Shown here piece after piece: positions 1 to 11,616 of a DNA stretch of 64,000 nucleotides (position 1 is its first letter; each line of letters starts with the position of its first letter). The translations under genes and the position numbers were made by a program. The DNA is taken from positions 1,984,001 to 2,048,000 of the forward strand of contig JAZHRO010000062.1 in assembly GCA_037157565.1 (NCBI GenBank), given 5' to 3'. Source of the DNA: Thalassia testudinum (lineage: Eukaryota > Streptophyta > Magnoliopsida > Alismatales > Hydrocharitaceae). The notes beneath the pieces were generated by a model, which did not search any database, was not told the DNA's origin, and worked only from the letters and a program-made list of their open reading frames with translations.

Positions 1-115
1 TTTGATTTTCTACTCTAGAGGAGCATTCCAAGCTTGGGACAAGCTCTCTCTGGTGCCTTGGAGGTGGTGAAGTTAAGAAAGGAAGAGATGAAGGTTGATG
101 GAGGGGTGTTGGTCA

Positions 116-122
116 TTTTATA
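116..122 (-). promoter_or_regulatory. TATA box of LTR 1a
   Basis: TATAAAA on the minus strand, at the same place relative to neighbouring conserved words as in the other family 1 LTRs. Confidence 0.6.
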
Positions 123-505
123 GTGGAAGGAGAAGAGGCTCTGGTCGTCCATGGTCAATAGCAACATTAAATATGTCGTTGAAGCTTCGCCCTAAACATC
201 ACTGAAGGGCCTACTGCCTCTCGCACACGCACGTGTGGCACGCGTGCTATGCTCGCGTAGGCGAAGACGGTTGTCAGTAGTTGGATTGGAAGCGGACGGC
301 TGAGATGGTGTGGGGATCGCACGCTTGATGGCGCATAAGATTGGGCGTCGGTCAGCACGTGATCATGTGAGTACATATGGTGTAGGTCAGATCGCGCCAC
401 ATTGTCGCCCTCTCCGCCACTTGATGGCCATCCAATGGATGCAATTGATTTGTGCTCATGCTCTTGAGATCAGAGGCCGTGGCAAGTTTCTAACGAGCAC
501 TGTTG

Positions 506-537
506 GGTTGTGAACCGCTCGTCCAACCACTGTGCCA
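506..537 (-). promoter_or_regulatory. tRNA-like A and B boxes in LTR 1a
   Basis: On the minus strand TGGCACAGTGG (A-box-like, 527-537) is followed by GGTTCACAACC (B-box-like, 506-516). Other family 1 LTRs have comparable pairs at the same place; here the spacing is shortened to about ten bases. Activity is not shown. Confidence 0.45.
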
Positions 538-1448
538 TGGCCATGGGAACGTCATGTTTCTGAATTAATGGCTGAATGCTTGGAACCATTGGATCTCGAT
601 CCAACAGTCGCGAGCTAGATGGAGCGTGGCACCTTGTCTGCTGTTAGATCTTCATCCAACGATGGAGAGGCGTGGTTGATGATCCTTCACTGGGAGATGG
701 GGCAACCTTTGAGCAGATTTGGGTAGCTATGATGTGTTCAAGCGATAAATCGATTTTTTAAAATAGCTTCGTTGTAATATAGCCAAGATAACACTCAAAC
801 AAATACATTTATTACTCGAATTTTTAGTCCAAGGTCGAACACAGGGAGCAATATGGAATTCAAAACTCAAGATCACAATTTAACTCAAGAATAGAGGTTG
901 CAATAAGAATAATGTCAGGAACAATATGCAAAAAGAATGGAGTAAAATGATGATTTAAATCACCAATTACTCCTTACAAATAACACTTAAACCAAAGTCT
1001 CAAATAGATGTTAATCAAATGTATCAGACATCTTAAATAGTTTGTGCTACAGTGCTAGAGACTCAAGGGTCTCTCTTCTGTTTCTCCTTTCTTTCTCTGT
1101 TCCTTTTCCCGTGCGGTGCTTTCTCTTCTCTTCTTCTGCTCAGGCCTTCCTCTTTTCTTCTTTCTTTCTCTATTCTCCTTCACAGAGAGGGGGAAGGTCC
1201 TTCAAACGGCTAAGTGTCAGTCATTTCTCTCTGTAGCAAAACCCTCCCCTGCCCCCGTGCTCTCTCTCTCTTTCTCTCTCTGGGTCATACTCTCCCAAAT
1301 TCTTCCACAGTACCGAGTAATCAGGTTTCGTACTTAGAGTGCCTGGGACCAGGGTTACCGGCTTGGGTGGTAGTCGAGGTGTGGGTTTTAGGCGGGTCGA
1401 GTGTACCAGGTCTGTGGAGGAGAGGTCGTGGACGAGGCACGTGAGGGG

Positions 1449-1556
1449 TGTGAGGGACCTCACCCCTTGTGTCTAAGGTGATAAGCCCTATACACTTTTT
1501 CAATTTCTGCGCCTCAGTGCGCTCTTCAGCTTCCGAGGTGGGACTAAAGTCCCACC
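1449..1556 (-). repeat. Conserved inverted repeats in LTR 2a
   Basis: Two short palindromes lie close together: GTGAGGGACCTCAC near 1450-1466, and the perfect GGTGGGACTAAAGTCCCACC at 1537-1556 (nine-base arms). Equivalents occur at about 3187-3204 and 3276-3296 in 2b, at 58600-58620 plus a nearby hairpin in 2d, and in degraded form at 52319-52337 in 2c. Confidence 0.7.
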
Positions 1557-2192
1557 CTTCCTCTTCGTGCTAGCCGCGGTAAATGTTGCATCTAATTCTG
1601 GTCAAAGGTCCGGTCAAAGGGCCAAATTGATCCCCTTATTATGTTCCTGGATTAAGTACGCTGCTCCTGGATGTGTTGCCTGGAGCTAAGGTACCCTAGA
1701 GCAGCCTTGAAGCTTGTTTGAAGAAGCTGCTCCAATGGCGGAGGAGACGAGCACCTGAAATCAGCAAGAAGGCCTTTCGACCGGGTTAGAAGGTTCAGGA
1801 AGGATCGTCGGACCACGATGAGTGCGATGGTTGTGGTTGTGAGGCGTGGTAAGGTCCATGCGTGCGAGGCGGAGTCTGACTGTGTGCGTGAGAGTGGTTG
1901 TGTTCGAGGGTGAGTTTGGATGAGAGATAGGTGGAATTAGGTTAAGGCTTTTGTGCGTGGAGTGATGGCGAAGCTTATGGGGGTGGTAGTGGTGCGATTC
2001 GTGCAATGGCGCGGTGGATAGACGTCGCCGGAGCTTCACCGGAGCAGAAGAAGGTGATGGTGTTGAGGGTGGATTTGTGGGTGTACATGTGTTGTGAGAT
2101 TGGGAAAAGAAAGTATAGTGAGAGAGAGAGACAGAGGAACTTAGGGACGTGGTAGAGAGACGGTGGGTGTTAATAGTGCTTGATCGAATTTG

Positions 2193-2210
2193 TCCCCGGC
2201 AACGGTGCCA
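2193..2210 (-). other. Primer-binding site for tRNA-Asp (2b)
   Basis: On the minus strand TGGCACCGTTGCCGGGGA, complementary to the 3' end of plant tRNA-Asp except one base, three bases after the LTR end. Confidence 0.85.
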
Positions 2211-2483
2211 AAATGTTACAAGCGCTTTATTGGGGTTTTAAAAGATGTTCCGTCGTAGTATAGGGTCGATCAAGCGTTGAGAACAAATAAAAAGTTTTTA
2301 TTACTCGAAAACCTAAGTATTCAAGGTTGAAAACAGGGAGCAAATGGAATTTATTCACTAATCTCAGTAATGTAATTTGAACACTTAAATTTACTCAAAA
2401 TCTAATTCAGAATATAATGCAAGAGTTTATGAATGGAAATGTAGCAAAATAGAAGAGAAATTGAGAGGAATAAAATAAAAAGG

Positions 2484-3113
2484 TTGATTCTTCTTCCTTC
2501 TTCTTCTTTGGTTCTCTTTCGTCTTTCTTGCCTTAGCTTTCTCGGCCCTTGCCTTAGCCTTGCCTTCTTTGCCTTTCTTCTTCTTCTTATGTTCTTTTAC
2601 TTCTTCCTTCTTTTACTTCTGTTCTTCCTTGACTTTCTCTTCTTTGACTTTGGCCTTCTGCTTCCTTGCTTCTTCTTCCTTGATTTCTCTTGCCTTCTTC
2701 TTTGCCTTGTGCTTCTGCCTTTGCCTTCAGCTGCACCTTCTCAGCTACAGTGCACTCTCTTTCTTCCTTTTCTTCTTCTTCTTCTTCTGCCTTCTCTGCT
2801 TGGCCGCACCTTTTCCTTTTCCTTTCTTCTTGGCTTCAAGTCCTTCTTCCTTAGCTTCTCTGTGGCTGTGCCTTCTCCTGCCCTTCTCTTTCTTCTTCAG
2901 CTGCGCTTCTTCCTTCCTTTTTCCTTAGCTTCTCTGCTTGGCCGCACCTCTGCTTCCTCTTCCTTCTCCTTCTTTCCCTGTGCAGCATATAACCTATTCC
3001 CTACCCTCCCCACGTCGCTCTCTCTCTATTTCGCTCTTCGGTTCGCTCTCCGAGAGCCAGGTAATCGGGTCGGGTTTCACGTGCCCGGGTCCAGGCACAC
3101 CGGCGTGGTGTAG
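2484..3113 (-). repeat. Purine-rich tract (on the LTR sense strand) in LTR 2b
   Basis: The plus strand is mostly CTT/TTC words, so the sense strand of the LTR is GAA-rich. The matching part of LTR 2d (about 58950-59330, plus strand) is also GAA/AAG-rich. The long plus-strand reading frame here, rich in Phe, Leu and Ser, follows from low complexity and is not a gene. Confidence 0.75.
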
Positions 3114-3275
3114 TGCGTGAGTGTAGGGTATACGGATCGGGTACCAGGTCCGCGTGGGTGTGTGTCATGGATGAGGCGGGGGCAGGGGCGAGGGACCTCA
3201 CCTCGTGTCGTTTGAGGCGATAAGCTAAAAACAGAAATTCAATATAAACCACTCACTGCGCTCTTGAGTTCACGA

Positions 3276-3296
3276 GGTGGGACTAAAAGTCCCACC
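3276..3296 (-). repeat. Conserved GGTGGGACT palindrome in LTR 2b
   Basis: Nine-base arms around a three-base loop; same position as 1537-1556 in 2a and 58600-58620 in 2d. Confidence 0.75.
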
Positions 3297-4177
3297 CGCT
3301 TCTTTGTGCACACCTGCAGGAGGTCTTCACTCAATTGAGGTAGCTGGGTGCCTCGCGAAGCCTACTCACAGGCTGGAAACGTGCGCGCACTCCACCCGCA
3401 CCTTCTGGGACTCTAACACCTGGAGCTCATGACCTGGAGCAAAGCTTGCGACCTCCGTGCTTCTGCTTCAATGGCGGAAAGGGAGGTCGACCTAAAGTTC
3501 ACGAATACAGCCTTGCGACCTCGTTGAACCAGATGGGGAGCTTCGCTGTGGCATGGTGAAGGTGCCTAGGTGGATGGCTAGCCGTAGGGCAACCTAGGCG
3601 TGTGTGCCTAGGTCGCTCTGTGGCCGTGTTTATGGGTGTGTTTGGTGGGCGTTTAGGGAGGTGATGGCAGTCAATGGAAGGGCGGAAGATGCTCAGTGGG
3701 TTATGGCAGAGGTGATGAGGGGTCTAGCGAGGCGTGTGGAGGTGCGGAGAGGTGGATGCACCTCGCCGGTGGTCTGCCAGAGGTGGAGAAGGTGGTGGTG
3801 GTTTGTGGTGGTCGGGGGGTTGAAAACAGTAATAGAGATGTGGGAAATAAAGAGGAGTGGGAGAGGAAGTGAGTTGACCTAAATTAATGGACGAAGGGAG
3901 AGAGGAGGCAGGCAGCTCGTACCTACCGCTACCAGAGAAGAAAGTACCAGAGGAGGGAGAACGGCGACGACGATGGGGATGGAGACGCGCGCATAAGTAT
4001 GGCGCAACGCGGAGGAAGGAGACGAAGATGTCTCTGCCACTGGTATTATGGCAGAGCAACGAGGAGGAGAAGAGGTCACCAGAGCTCGCTGGTCACCTGG
4101 TCGGAGGAGAGGGGACGAAATTGGGGTGAATCTCTAGCCAAGCCAAGCTGATTTTGTGTGGCTGGAGGTGGTGGTCC

Positions 4178-4184
4178 TTTTATA
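4178..4184 (-). promoter_or_regulatory. TATA box of LTR 2b
   Basis: TATAAAA on the minus strand within CCTATAAAAGG. Confidence 0.6.
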
Positions 4185-5385
4185 GGTGCTAGCAGGGGCT
4201 CTTGTGCCTGGAAGACAAGCTTCCAAGCGTAAGAGTCCTCGCCAGAGAAGGAATCAGTTGGAGACCCAAATTTCTCTTGTGTTCGCATGAGATATTTGGT
4301 GCAAATCAGATCAGGGGATTATGCTCAGATGAAAGGGAATTCCTCAGAGAATCTCCCTTCTAATTTTGGGAGATCTCTGAGGATTCGTCGAGCAATCCCC
4401 CTCAATTCCTCACCGGAGTCAGATTCCTCCACTTTAATGGTGGAGGGACCTAATTGTAAGAGTGGCAAGGAAGTTAGGGGGGTCTACACAATGAATTTCA
4501 AAAGTTAGGGGCCAAAATGTAATTGGGTGGACTTTTGAAAAGTAGGTCAAGGTTACCTCCCCTTAGGTCCAAATTTTGGTACAAACCTAATTTGGACCTA
4601 AGGAATCCAATGGTGAAGTTCAATTTTAGGTTTGACCACGTTTGATTTGACATTTTACACAAAAACCTAAATTAGGTCAAATAATGAGCTAAGACCCCAA
4701 TCTAGGTCAAAATAGGTTCCAAAGGCCAAATTGAAGGTTCTAAATCCTAGCGAACATTTTTCCATGAATTTTAGAGAGCTTAGTTGATTTTTATCCTGAC
4801 TAGAACCTTGTTAAATTGAGTGGTTCTGTTTTAGGGTTGCAAGATGTCATTTAATTCTCAGATTGCACAATAACCCATTTCTGACTGAATTAACCCACGT
4901 TTTATCTTGTTTAGACCATTTGACCTATGTTTAGCCTCTGAGAAATCCCGTTGATGTACTGCAATGTTAAAATTATAGTTTTACCCTTTATTTCATGTTT
5001 TCTTCTCAGAACATTAATTCGTTGAATTAGGTCCTTCTCCAGGTTACGTAGGAGCTATTATTCTCTTTCTTAGGTCAAAATGAGTTAGTTATGGTTCATG
5101 ATGATGTTATCATTAGAGGGTGCTAGTGTTGGTTGACCAGAGCTGGAGGAGGATGGTGCAGCGAGGCGACGATGTCGACTGAGGGAGAGACACAACCTTT
5201 CGTTGGCAGGAGAGGTTCGCGAAGACGAGAGGAGTGTCGGCTGTCCAATTTAATGGTTGGACGGCTGGAGGAGAAGGGCAGAGAGGGGTCGCCGGAGCTA
5301 ATTCTGAGGGTGGTCGGAGATGGAGAAGAAGAGGGTTTCTTAGGACAAAAACTAGCTGAAGAGCATGGCCGTGCCCTTGGGTTTC

Positions 5386-5392
5386 TTTTATA
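5386..5392 (-). promoter_or_regulatory. TATA box of LTR 2a
   Basis: TATAAAA on the minus strand, at the same LTR position as 4178-4184 in 2b. Confidence 0.6.
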
Positions 5393-6331
5393 GGGCTCAG
5401 GAAGGATCTTAAGCTTGGAAGCCAAGCTTCCAAGCTTGGAAATGTCACCGGAGTAGGAAACCCATTTGTTCCACGAGTTCCCAATAGGATTTGGGTGAGA
5501 ATTGTGGCCCAAGATGTGGTTCAAAAGGAAGGGACTTCCTTGACGAGCTTCCCTTTCAATTTTGAGAGTGATTCGTCAAGGAATCAGGGAGTTCTCGCCA
5601 TTTTAGGTTGCCAGTGCTCGTTGGAATAGGAGTAATGGAGGAAGGGACCTAATTGTGAAGATGATAACAAAGTTGGGGGTCTATTTGTAAATATTATGAA
5701 AGTTAAGGGCATAAATGTAATTAGACAGGACCAATTTGCAAACTAGGTCAAGACAATTTCATCTTGGGTCCAAATTTTGGTAAAAACCTAATTTGGACAT
5801 AAGGAATCCAATGGTGAAGTTGGATTTTGGTTTTAACCACCTTTGAATGGGTAATTTATGCAAAAACCTAAATTAGGGTAAATGTTTGTCTGAGACCCTT
5901 TTTTGGGCCAAAACAGGTTCTGATGGTCAATTTGAAGGTCTCGAACCCAAGAGAATATTTTTCTATGAATTTTAGAGGGTTTAAGTGAATTTTATCTTGA
6001 CCAGAACCTCAGATAATTAAGCGGATCTATTTTTAGGGTTTCAAAAGTCATTTAATTCTAAAAACATGTGCAAACGCTTTTCTGCTTGTTCTAACCAACT
6101 TGTTATCCTTTTAAGACATTTGACTCTCATTCAACTCCTGAGAAAACTCATGGGTTTACTGTGTTTAAGTTATGATGGTAAAACTTCAGTTTTAACCCTA
6201 TTTTCTTGTCTTTCTCTCAGAATGGATTTGTAGTGACTTATGGCTCTCTGGCAGTTATGTAGGAGCATTTACTGACTTAATTGGATCAAAATGAGCTACT
6301 TATGGCTCATGATGGTGTTCCCATCATGATG

Positions 6332-6802
6332 GTGCCACGTTGTGCCATCATGGCCATCTATCTTCTTTGCTTTGTAGGTTGCACCACGAACATCGGATTG
6401 GGTCAATTTTCATGTCGTTGGGCTGCAATCGTCGATCCGGTTCCATCCTTGTAGTTGGATTTGTTGTTTGAAGCTTTGAATTGCATCACCTAGCCCCTTG
6501 ACCATTGATATTCCTTGGATTGCATAAGGTGCTATGGAACTTCGATTAAGAAGATTTTGGAGGCATTAGACTCCGATTGTTGTCTTGATTAGATCTGTAT
6601 AGTCAGATCGTCAATCCAAGGCCCCAAAATAAATCTCCTTCTCTGCTGGCCATAAAAGGACACGAATTAACCTAAACTTTATATAAACTATTCTAAATAA
6701 AGAATGATGCATGCTATGCGATATTTATACTATGGAATGCATATCTAAACTTAGGTGCATGCATAAATTGGCATTTTATCTTAAATGGATGTGTCTACAT
6801 CA
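6332..6802 (-). mobile_element. Family 1 LTR copy 1a, distal U3 part
   Basis: Continuation of LTR 1a after insertion 2a. On the minus strand the LTR begins TGATGTAGACACATCC at 6802 and carries the family's conserved start region (words such as ATGCATCATTC and ATAAATATCGCATAGC). No purine tract lies outside this end; the sequence passes directly into copia coding sequence, so 1a is either a solo LTR or the 5' end of a minus element truncated beyond the window. Confidence 0.8.
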
Positions 6803-8776
6803 CACATGAAATGTTGTATGAGAAGAAGCCAAGTGTTGGCTTGAGGATTTAGGGTTGTATGGCTCATGTTAAGAATATGAATCCTAACAAATTAGAATCC
6901 CGCACTACCAAGTGCTACTTCATTGGGTTTCCAAAGGATGGCAGAGGCCATTGCTTCTATCACCCTGAGGCCCAAAGGGCATTCATATCTAGGAATGCTA
7001 GATTCCTAAAGGAAGAATTCCTTGTAGGTCAAGACAAGATTGAAGTAAGGAACATTATTGCATTTGATGAGACAAATGAAGCTTCTAACCCAGAAGAAAG
7101 AGATCAACCATAATGTAGTGATACTCCCATTCTACTTAGAAAAAGTTCTATGCTGGTCCATTCACTTAAAAGGAATGGATTCTACATCTCAGAAGAGTCT
7201 AAGATTGATCCTCCCACATATGATGAGGCAATGAAGGATCATGATGTGGACAGGTGGAGGCTAGCAATGTAGCTTGAGATAGACTCCATGCATAATATTG
7301 ATGCATGGACCCTCGTAGATCCTCCTGATGGGGTAAAATCCATTGGGTATAAATAGATCTACAAGAGAAATAAGGGAATAAATGGCAAGGTAAAGACCTT
7401 CAAACCACATCTTATGGCCAAGAGTTACACTTAGAAGGAAGGGGTTGACTATGAGGAAACCTTCTCTCTTGTTGCCATGCTTAAATCCATTCAGATATTG
7501 CTAGCAATAATTGCATACCATGACTATGACATTGTCAAATGGATGTCAAGATAAGCTTTCGTCAATGGTTTCCTTGAGGAGGATATCTACATGGAGAAAC
7601 CTAAAGGTTTCCAAGTAGATGGTAGGGAAAGAAAGGTGTACAAGTTAAAGAGATCCATTCATGGACTGCAAGCAGGCTTCTTGTAGTTGGAACATCCATT
7701 TTAATGTCACCATAAAGGCTTATGAATTTCATTAGAATTCGAAAATCTTGCGTCTACAAGAAGGTTAGTAGGAGTGAAATCACATTTCTAGTACTGTACA
7801 TGGATGACATCTTACTCACTGGGAATGATGTAGCTAGGGATGCTATCTAGAGTTAGGCTTTAGTTATCCTAGAACTTTGAGATGAAGGATCTCAGAGAAG
7901 ACTCTTATAGCTTAGGTCTAAAGCTGTTTAGAAATAGAGAGAAGATGATACTGGGATTACCACAACAAGGATACATTACCACAGCCTTAAAGAGATTTCG
8001 CATTGATAACTTCAAGAAGGGCTTTCTCCCAATTAGACATGGGATTTCCTTATTGAAGGGAATGTCTCCTAAAACAAGAGAAGGAAGCCATGGGTGGATG
8101 TCCATATGCTTCTACAGTGAGCAACTTGATGTATGCTATGCTGTGTATATGACTAGATATTTGTCACACAGTGGCAGTTGTAGGACATTACCAATCCAAC
8201 TTGGGATAAGAGCACTGAATTGCTGTCAAGAACATTCTCGAATATTTGAGGAGAACAAAAGAGTACTGTCTAGTATTTGAAGATGGAGGTCTCCAGGTGT
8301 TAGGGTACACCAACTTTGACTTCCAGTCGAACATTGATGATAGAAAATCTACATTAGGGTTCATTTCCATATATAATAGTGGTTCTGTGAATTGGAGACT
8401 CAAGAACTAGAATACTACGATTGATTCAACAACTAAAGTTGAGTACATTGTTACATCTGATGCTGCAAAGAAGGCAACATGGACACGCAAGTTTGTTGAG
8501 GAGCTTAGTGTAGTTCCCTTGATACTGTTGCCAATCTCTTTGTTGTGTGACAACACGGGTGCCATTGCACAAGCAAAGGAGTCTCGCTCTTACCAGAAGA
8601 GTAAGCATATTGAGACGAAGTACCACATCATCTGGGACATCGCCAAGCATGGTGATGTGACCATCATAAAGGTGGCCTCCACAGAGAACGTCACTGATCT
8701 GCTAACCAAGCCTTTGACTAGAGAGCCATTGGATAGCCACGTGTGTGTGAGTGCACACGAAACTTGTAAGATTTAA
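6803..8776 (+). pseudogene. Ty1/copia polyprotein remnant (integrase end, reverse transcriptase, RNase H)
   Basis: A copia-type pol region with many stops and frameshifts. 6803-7110 encodes the integrase end (words such as MLYEKKPS, CYFIGFPK and FLKEEF). About 7180-7880 encodes reverse transcriptase: YDEAMKDHDVDRW, KEGVDYEETFS, SIHGLQAG, and the catalytic YMDD in LYMDDILLTGND near 7796. About 8300-8776 encodes RNase H, ending with LCDNTGAIAQAK, HIETKYH and DLLTKPLTREP. Gag, protease and most of the integrase are missing because LTR 1a is inserted at 6802. In-frame stops (for example near 7272, 7357 and 7432) make the polyprotein inactive. Order PR-IN-RT-RH is the copia order. Confidence 0.9.
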
Positions 8777-8963
8777 TGTTTACATTAGAGGGAGGTGAAT
8801 AGTATACTTATAGAAACACTTAAAATTTAAAGAACATTCACCATACACCAAAATAAATATGAACCAATCACAGCAAATTAGAAAGATCACACCTGGATTT
8901 CAGAGTGGAAACCCTCCGGAGTAAAAGCTACTACTTAGGCATCTTAGCTTATGATTCTATGAC
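8777..8963 (-). mobile_element. Copia-type LTR, left part (split by element 1b)
   Basis: Directly after the RNase H remnant comes a sequence resembling the left end of the SIRE-like LTR at 37262: an AGAGGGAGGTGAATAG block, then GTGGAAACCCTCCGG, like GTGGAAACCCAAACCGG at about 37383. It is interrupted at 8963 by element 1b and continues at 18340. The reverse orientation to the preceding pol suggests a different copia insertion. Confidence 0.6.
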
Positions 8964-9556
8964 TGATGTACACACGTCCATTTAGGTTAAAATGCTTATT
9001 TATGAATGTTACTAAGCTTATAGATGCATTCCATATAAATATTTCATAGCATGCATCATTCAACATTTAGGATATATTGTACAAATTATAGGTTAATTCG
9101 CTTCTTTTTGTGGCCAAGAGAGAAGGAGATTTATTTTGAGGTCTTAGATTGAAGATCTAACCGTACGGATCTAATTAGGACGATGATCAAAGTCCAATGC
9201 CTCCAAAATCATCTTGATCAGAATCCTGTAGCACCATAAGTAGTCCGAGGAAGATCAAATGCCAAGGGGCAAGGTGGTGCTAATTCAAACCTCAGATGCC
9301 AAATATGACCACATGGATGGATCTAGATCTCCAATTGCAGCCTAATGGCGCAAAAGTCAACCTAATTCGACGTCTGTGGCCACCTACAAAGCAAAGAAGA
9401 CGAACGGCCAAGATGGTGCCACGTGGTGCCATTGCAGCCATCTAAATCTGCTTAGGCCCCTTAGCTCATCAGCTTGCCATCTCTTGACCATTAGATCTCC
9501 ATCTAATGGTCGAGAGCTCATGCCATGCGACCACTCAACTTGACCATCCAGCGCAA

Positions 9557-9588
9557 TAGCACAGTGGTCGTGGAGTGGGTTTTCAAAT
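9557..9588 (+). promoter_or_regulatory. tRNA-like A box and decayed B box in 5' LTR of 1b
   Basis: TAGCACAGTGG fits the RNA polymerase III A-box pattern; GGGTTTTCAAATC about 11 bases later is a poor B-box. Same LTR position as in 1a, 1c, 1e and 1f. Confidence 0.4.
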
Positions 9589-10086
9589 CAGTGGTGCGCG
9601 TTAGAAATCAGTCGCAGCGTCTAATTTCTCGAGCGCAGGCACAAATTTCTTGCACTTCCTGGATGGCCATCGAGCGGCAGGAGATGCGCCATGTGGTGCA
9701 GTGGATGAAGAGAATTTCACACGAGGTGCATGATGCCTAGTTGGACATGCCCTCACGAGATTTGAGTGCGAGTCTCGTGTGATCTCTACCCTCCATTCTT
9801 GATTCGACAGTCGGGAATCATCCAAGCTGTGATTGCAATGGCACAGCTGGCATTGAGTGGGCATGTACGTGAGTGAGAGCGTGTCTCATGGCTGCTCGAT
9901 TGCGATCTAAGGCCCCTCATGCTGCCACATGTCAACATGAGGGTGCATCATGCATTAAGGGCTCGATCTGAGGGCGTTGGAGGTGCAATCTAAGTCGTCC
10001 GTTCACAATCGAATGATCAATGACCTCTTGAGTGATGTGGCATGAGTTGAACGCTTGAAATACCTGCATTACCCTCGATTTTCACC

Positions 10087-10094
10087 TATATAAA
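10087..10094 (+). promoter_or_regulatory. TATA box, 5' LTR of 1b
   Basis: TATATAAA followed by GGCCC; repeated at 17640-17647 in the 3' LTR. Confidence 0.7.
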
Positions 10095-10797
10095 GGCCCA
10101 TGACCCCCTATTCCTCATCATCTCTTCCTTTCTCTCCCTTACCACCTCCAAGTCTTTAGAGAGAGCTTGTCCCAAGCTTGAGATGCTCCTCTAGGGTAGA
10201 AAACAAGTATTTTTTCCTGCTTCTCACTCCCTTCATGGAGCATCTTGTGGCTGTCCTCTTACCCCGATCCAGAAGCAGATTGTCATTGTGATGTCACCTT
10301 GCCCTGCCCTTCATCCTCCGACTATGTTCTTCTTCATCAAGCTTCTCACCACCTTTGTCTAGGGCATCATCAAAGTGAGTTGTCCTCGAAGCAACCGTCG
10401 AGGAGGATTTCTCTCACCCCTCTATCTTTTATTGCTTTCCAGTGTAGTTTTAATTTTGCAATTTGTTGGAATAGACATTGCTCCATTCTATGCAATATTT
10501 TCTCTCTTTCTTTGTCTCTCTCTTTCTCTCTTATTTTGCAAGTAGATTAGCTAGATAAAGTTGTTGTCGATCTTATCTCCTGCCTTATAAAAATAGCAAA
10601 CAAATCACAAAAGATAAAAACACGAAAAATAAATAAAATCAAAGTGCGAATTTTTAAAAGTAAACGTTTGCCTTCTCGTGCTCGACTTGGGACTCACTTT
10701 GAGTTTTAGTAAATTTTATCTGGTAGCAGATTTTTACGCACTACGATGATGGGTTTTTAGCTTAAAACTTTTTGCGTTCAAATCTTTCTTACCATCT

Positions 10798-10815
10798 TTG
10801 CGCCGTTATTGGGGA
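10798..10815 (+). other. Primer-binding site of 1b (decayed tRNA-Asp match)
   Basis: TTGCGCCGTTATTGGGGA, three bases after the LTR end; three mismatches to the tRNA-Asp complement. Confidence 0.8.
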
Positions 10816-11616
10816 GGCAACGCTCTTTGAATTTTCTTGCATTTTTCTCCTTACCTAACTTTTATCTCACTTTTTCTCCGATATTACTTTGATTGTTGGT
10901 ACTCTTCCGAAGTGGGCTAGAGCGGTTAGATTGGAGAAAGGTAAGGATGAAGGTTTTATAAGTGTATCCCCACCACCCACCCATTAGATTTCCTTTCCAT
11001 CACCTAATAACTCAAACTCAAATCAACCTAGGTGCTTTTATAAACCAAAAGCCCTAGAATTGATTTGATTGTTTGACTGCCACTTCACCACACCTCACCT
11101 TCGAATATAATATAAAAAAATTTCTTTATCTGATTGTGGGACATAACTAAAATTTACACACCTCACACACCCACAAATTTCTCGACTTAAAGCACACCTT
11201 TTTTGATTTAATCACTTAACCCGGATTCTGACCTGTGGACCCAGTACACTCAAAGTTAACACATAGATAAGTGAATAGAAATCTAAATAGGTTAAATATT
11301 TTTTGTGTACCTTAAACTAAGTGATGCAATAGGCCAATTGATTGATTTATTTGGTTCATACCACTTAAGATAAAAGTGATTCATTCAGTAGCTTGCACTA
11401 TAGGGTTGATTTTAGGGTTGAACCAGGTACTACTCATTATTTTTTATTCTAAAGGAATATCATCATCGGTGCTTTCAAAACTTGGAGTGATTCACTAAAC
11501 TTTGATTGAATATACCTAAAGATTGAACCTTAAAAGCTACTAAGCAAGATTTGAACTTTAAAATCTACCTCTTTAAAAATCTTGCTTGAAAACCCTATTT
11601 GTGTACTGACATTCGT

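Larger units (their letters stand above)
1..734 (-). mobile_element. Family 1 LTR copy 1a, promoter-proximal part (cut by window edge and by LTR 2a)
   Basis: This is a minus-strand LTR fragment. Read on the minus strand it matches the family 1 LTRs at 8964-10794 and 16504-18334: the segment around the first 60 bases (short exact words such as GAGGAGCAT), a TATA box at 116-122, and A/B-box-like tRNA elements at 506-537. It stops at the target duplication TGATG (730-734), where solo LTR 2a is inserted, and resumes at 6332. The U5 end lies outside the window. No coding function is expected; the ORFs here are incidental. Confidence 0.8.
2166..5112 (-). mobile_element. Family 2 element remnant 2b: LTR with primer-binding site
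   Basis: The minus-strand LTR runs 2214-5112 (2899 bp), from TGTTACA to TATCA. A tRNA-Asp primer-binding site (2193-2210) is separated from it by three bases, as expected downstream of a 5' LTR, and about 25 bases of leader remain. The rest of the internal region and the other LTR are gone. It sits inside solo LTR 2a, whose halves lie on both sides. No clear target duplication was found, so the left edge is approximate. Confidence 0.7.
735..6326 (-). mobile_element. Family 2 solo LTR 2a, interrupted by 2b
   Basis: The minus-strand LTR begins TGTTCAAGCG at 735 and ends CCCATCA at 6326, flanked by exact five-base duplications TGATG at 730-734 and 6327-6331, so it is a separate insertion into LTR 1a. 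Its own sequence is 735 to about 2165 plus about 5113-6326, roughly 2.6 kb, matching the length of LTR 2d. It contains a TATA box at 5386-5392, a conserved GGTGGGACT palindrome at 1537-1556 and a pyrimidine-rich plus strand near 1040-1300. No internal region of its own remains, hence solo LTR. Confidence 0.8.
8964..10794 (+). repeat. 5' LTR of element 1b
   Basis: 1831 bp, TG...CA. Contains an A-box-like TAGCACAGTGG at 9557-9567, a TATA box at 10087-10094 and a pyrimidine run near 10500. The U5 word TTGCCTTCTC (10668-10677) can pair with GGGGAGGCAA just after the primer site (10811-10820). Confidence 0.9.

Noticed and set aside
2484..3113. Long plus-strand ORF of 209 codons
   Set aside because: Low-complexity product of a pyrimidine-rich strand inside LTR 2b; no homologous frame in LTR 2d or 2a.
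6803..8776. Active copia element
   Set aside because: Many stops and frameshifts, no gag and no paired LTRs.
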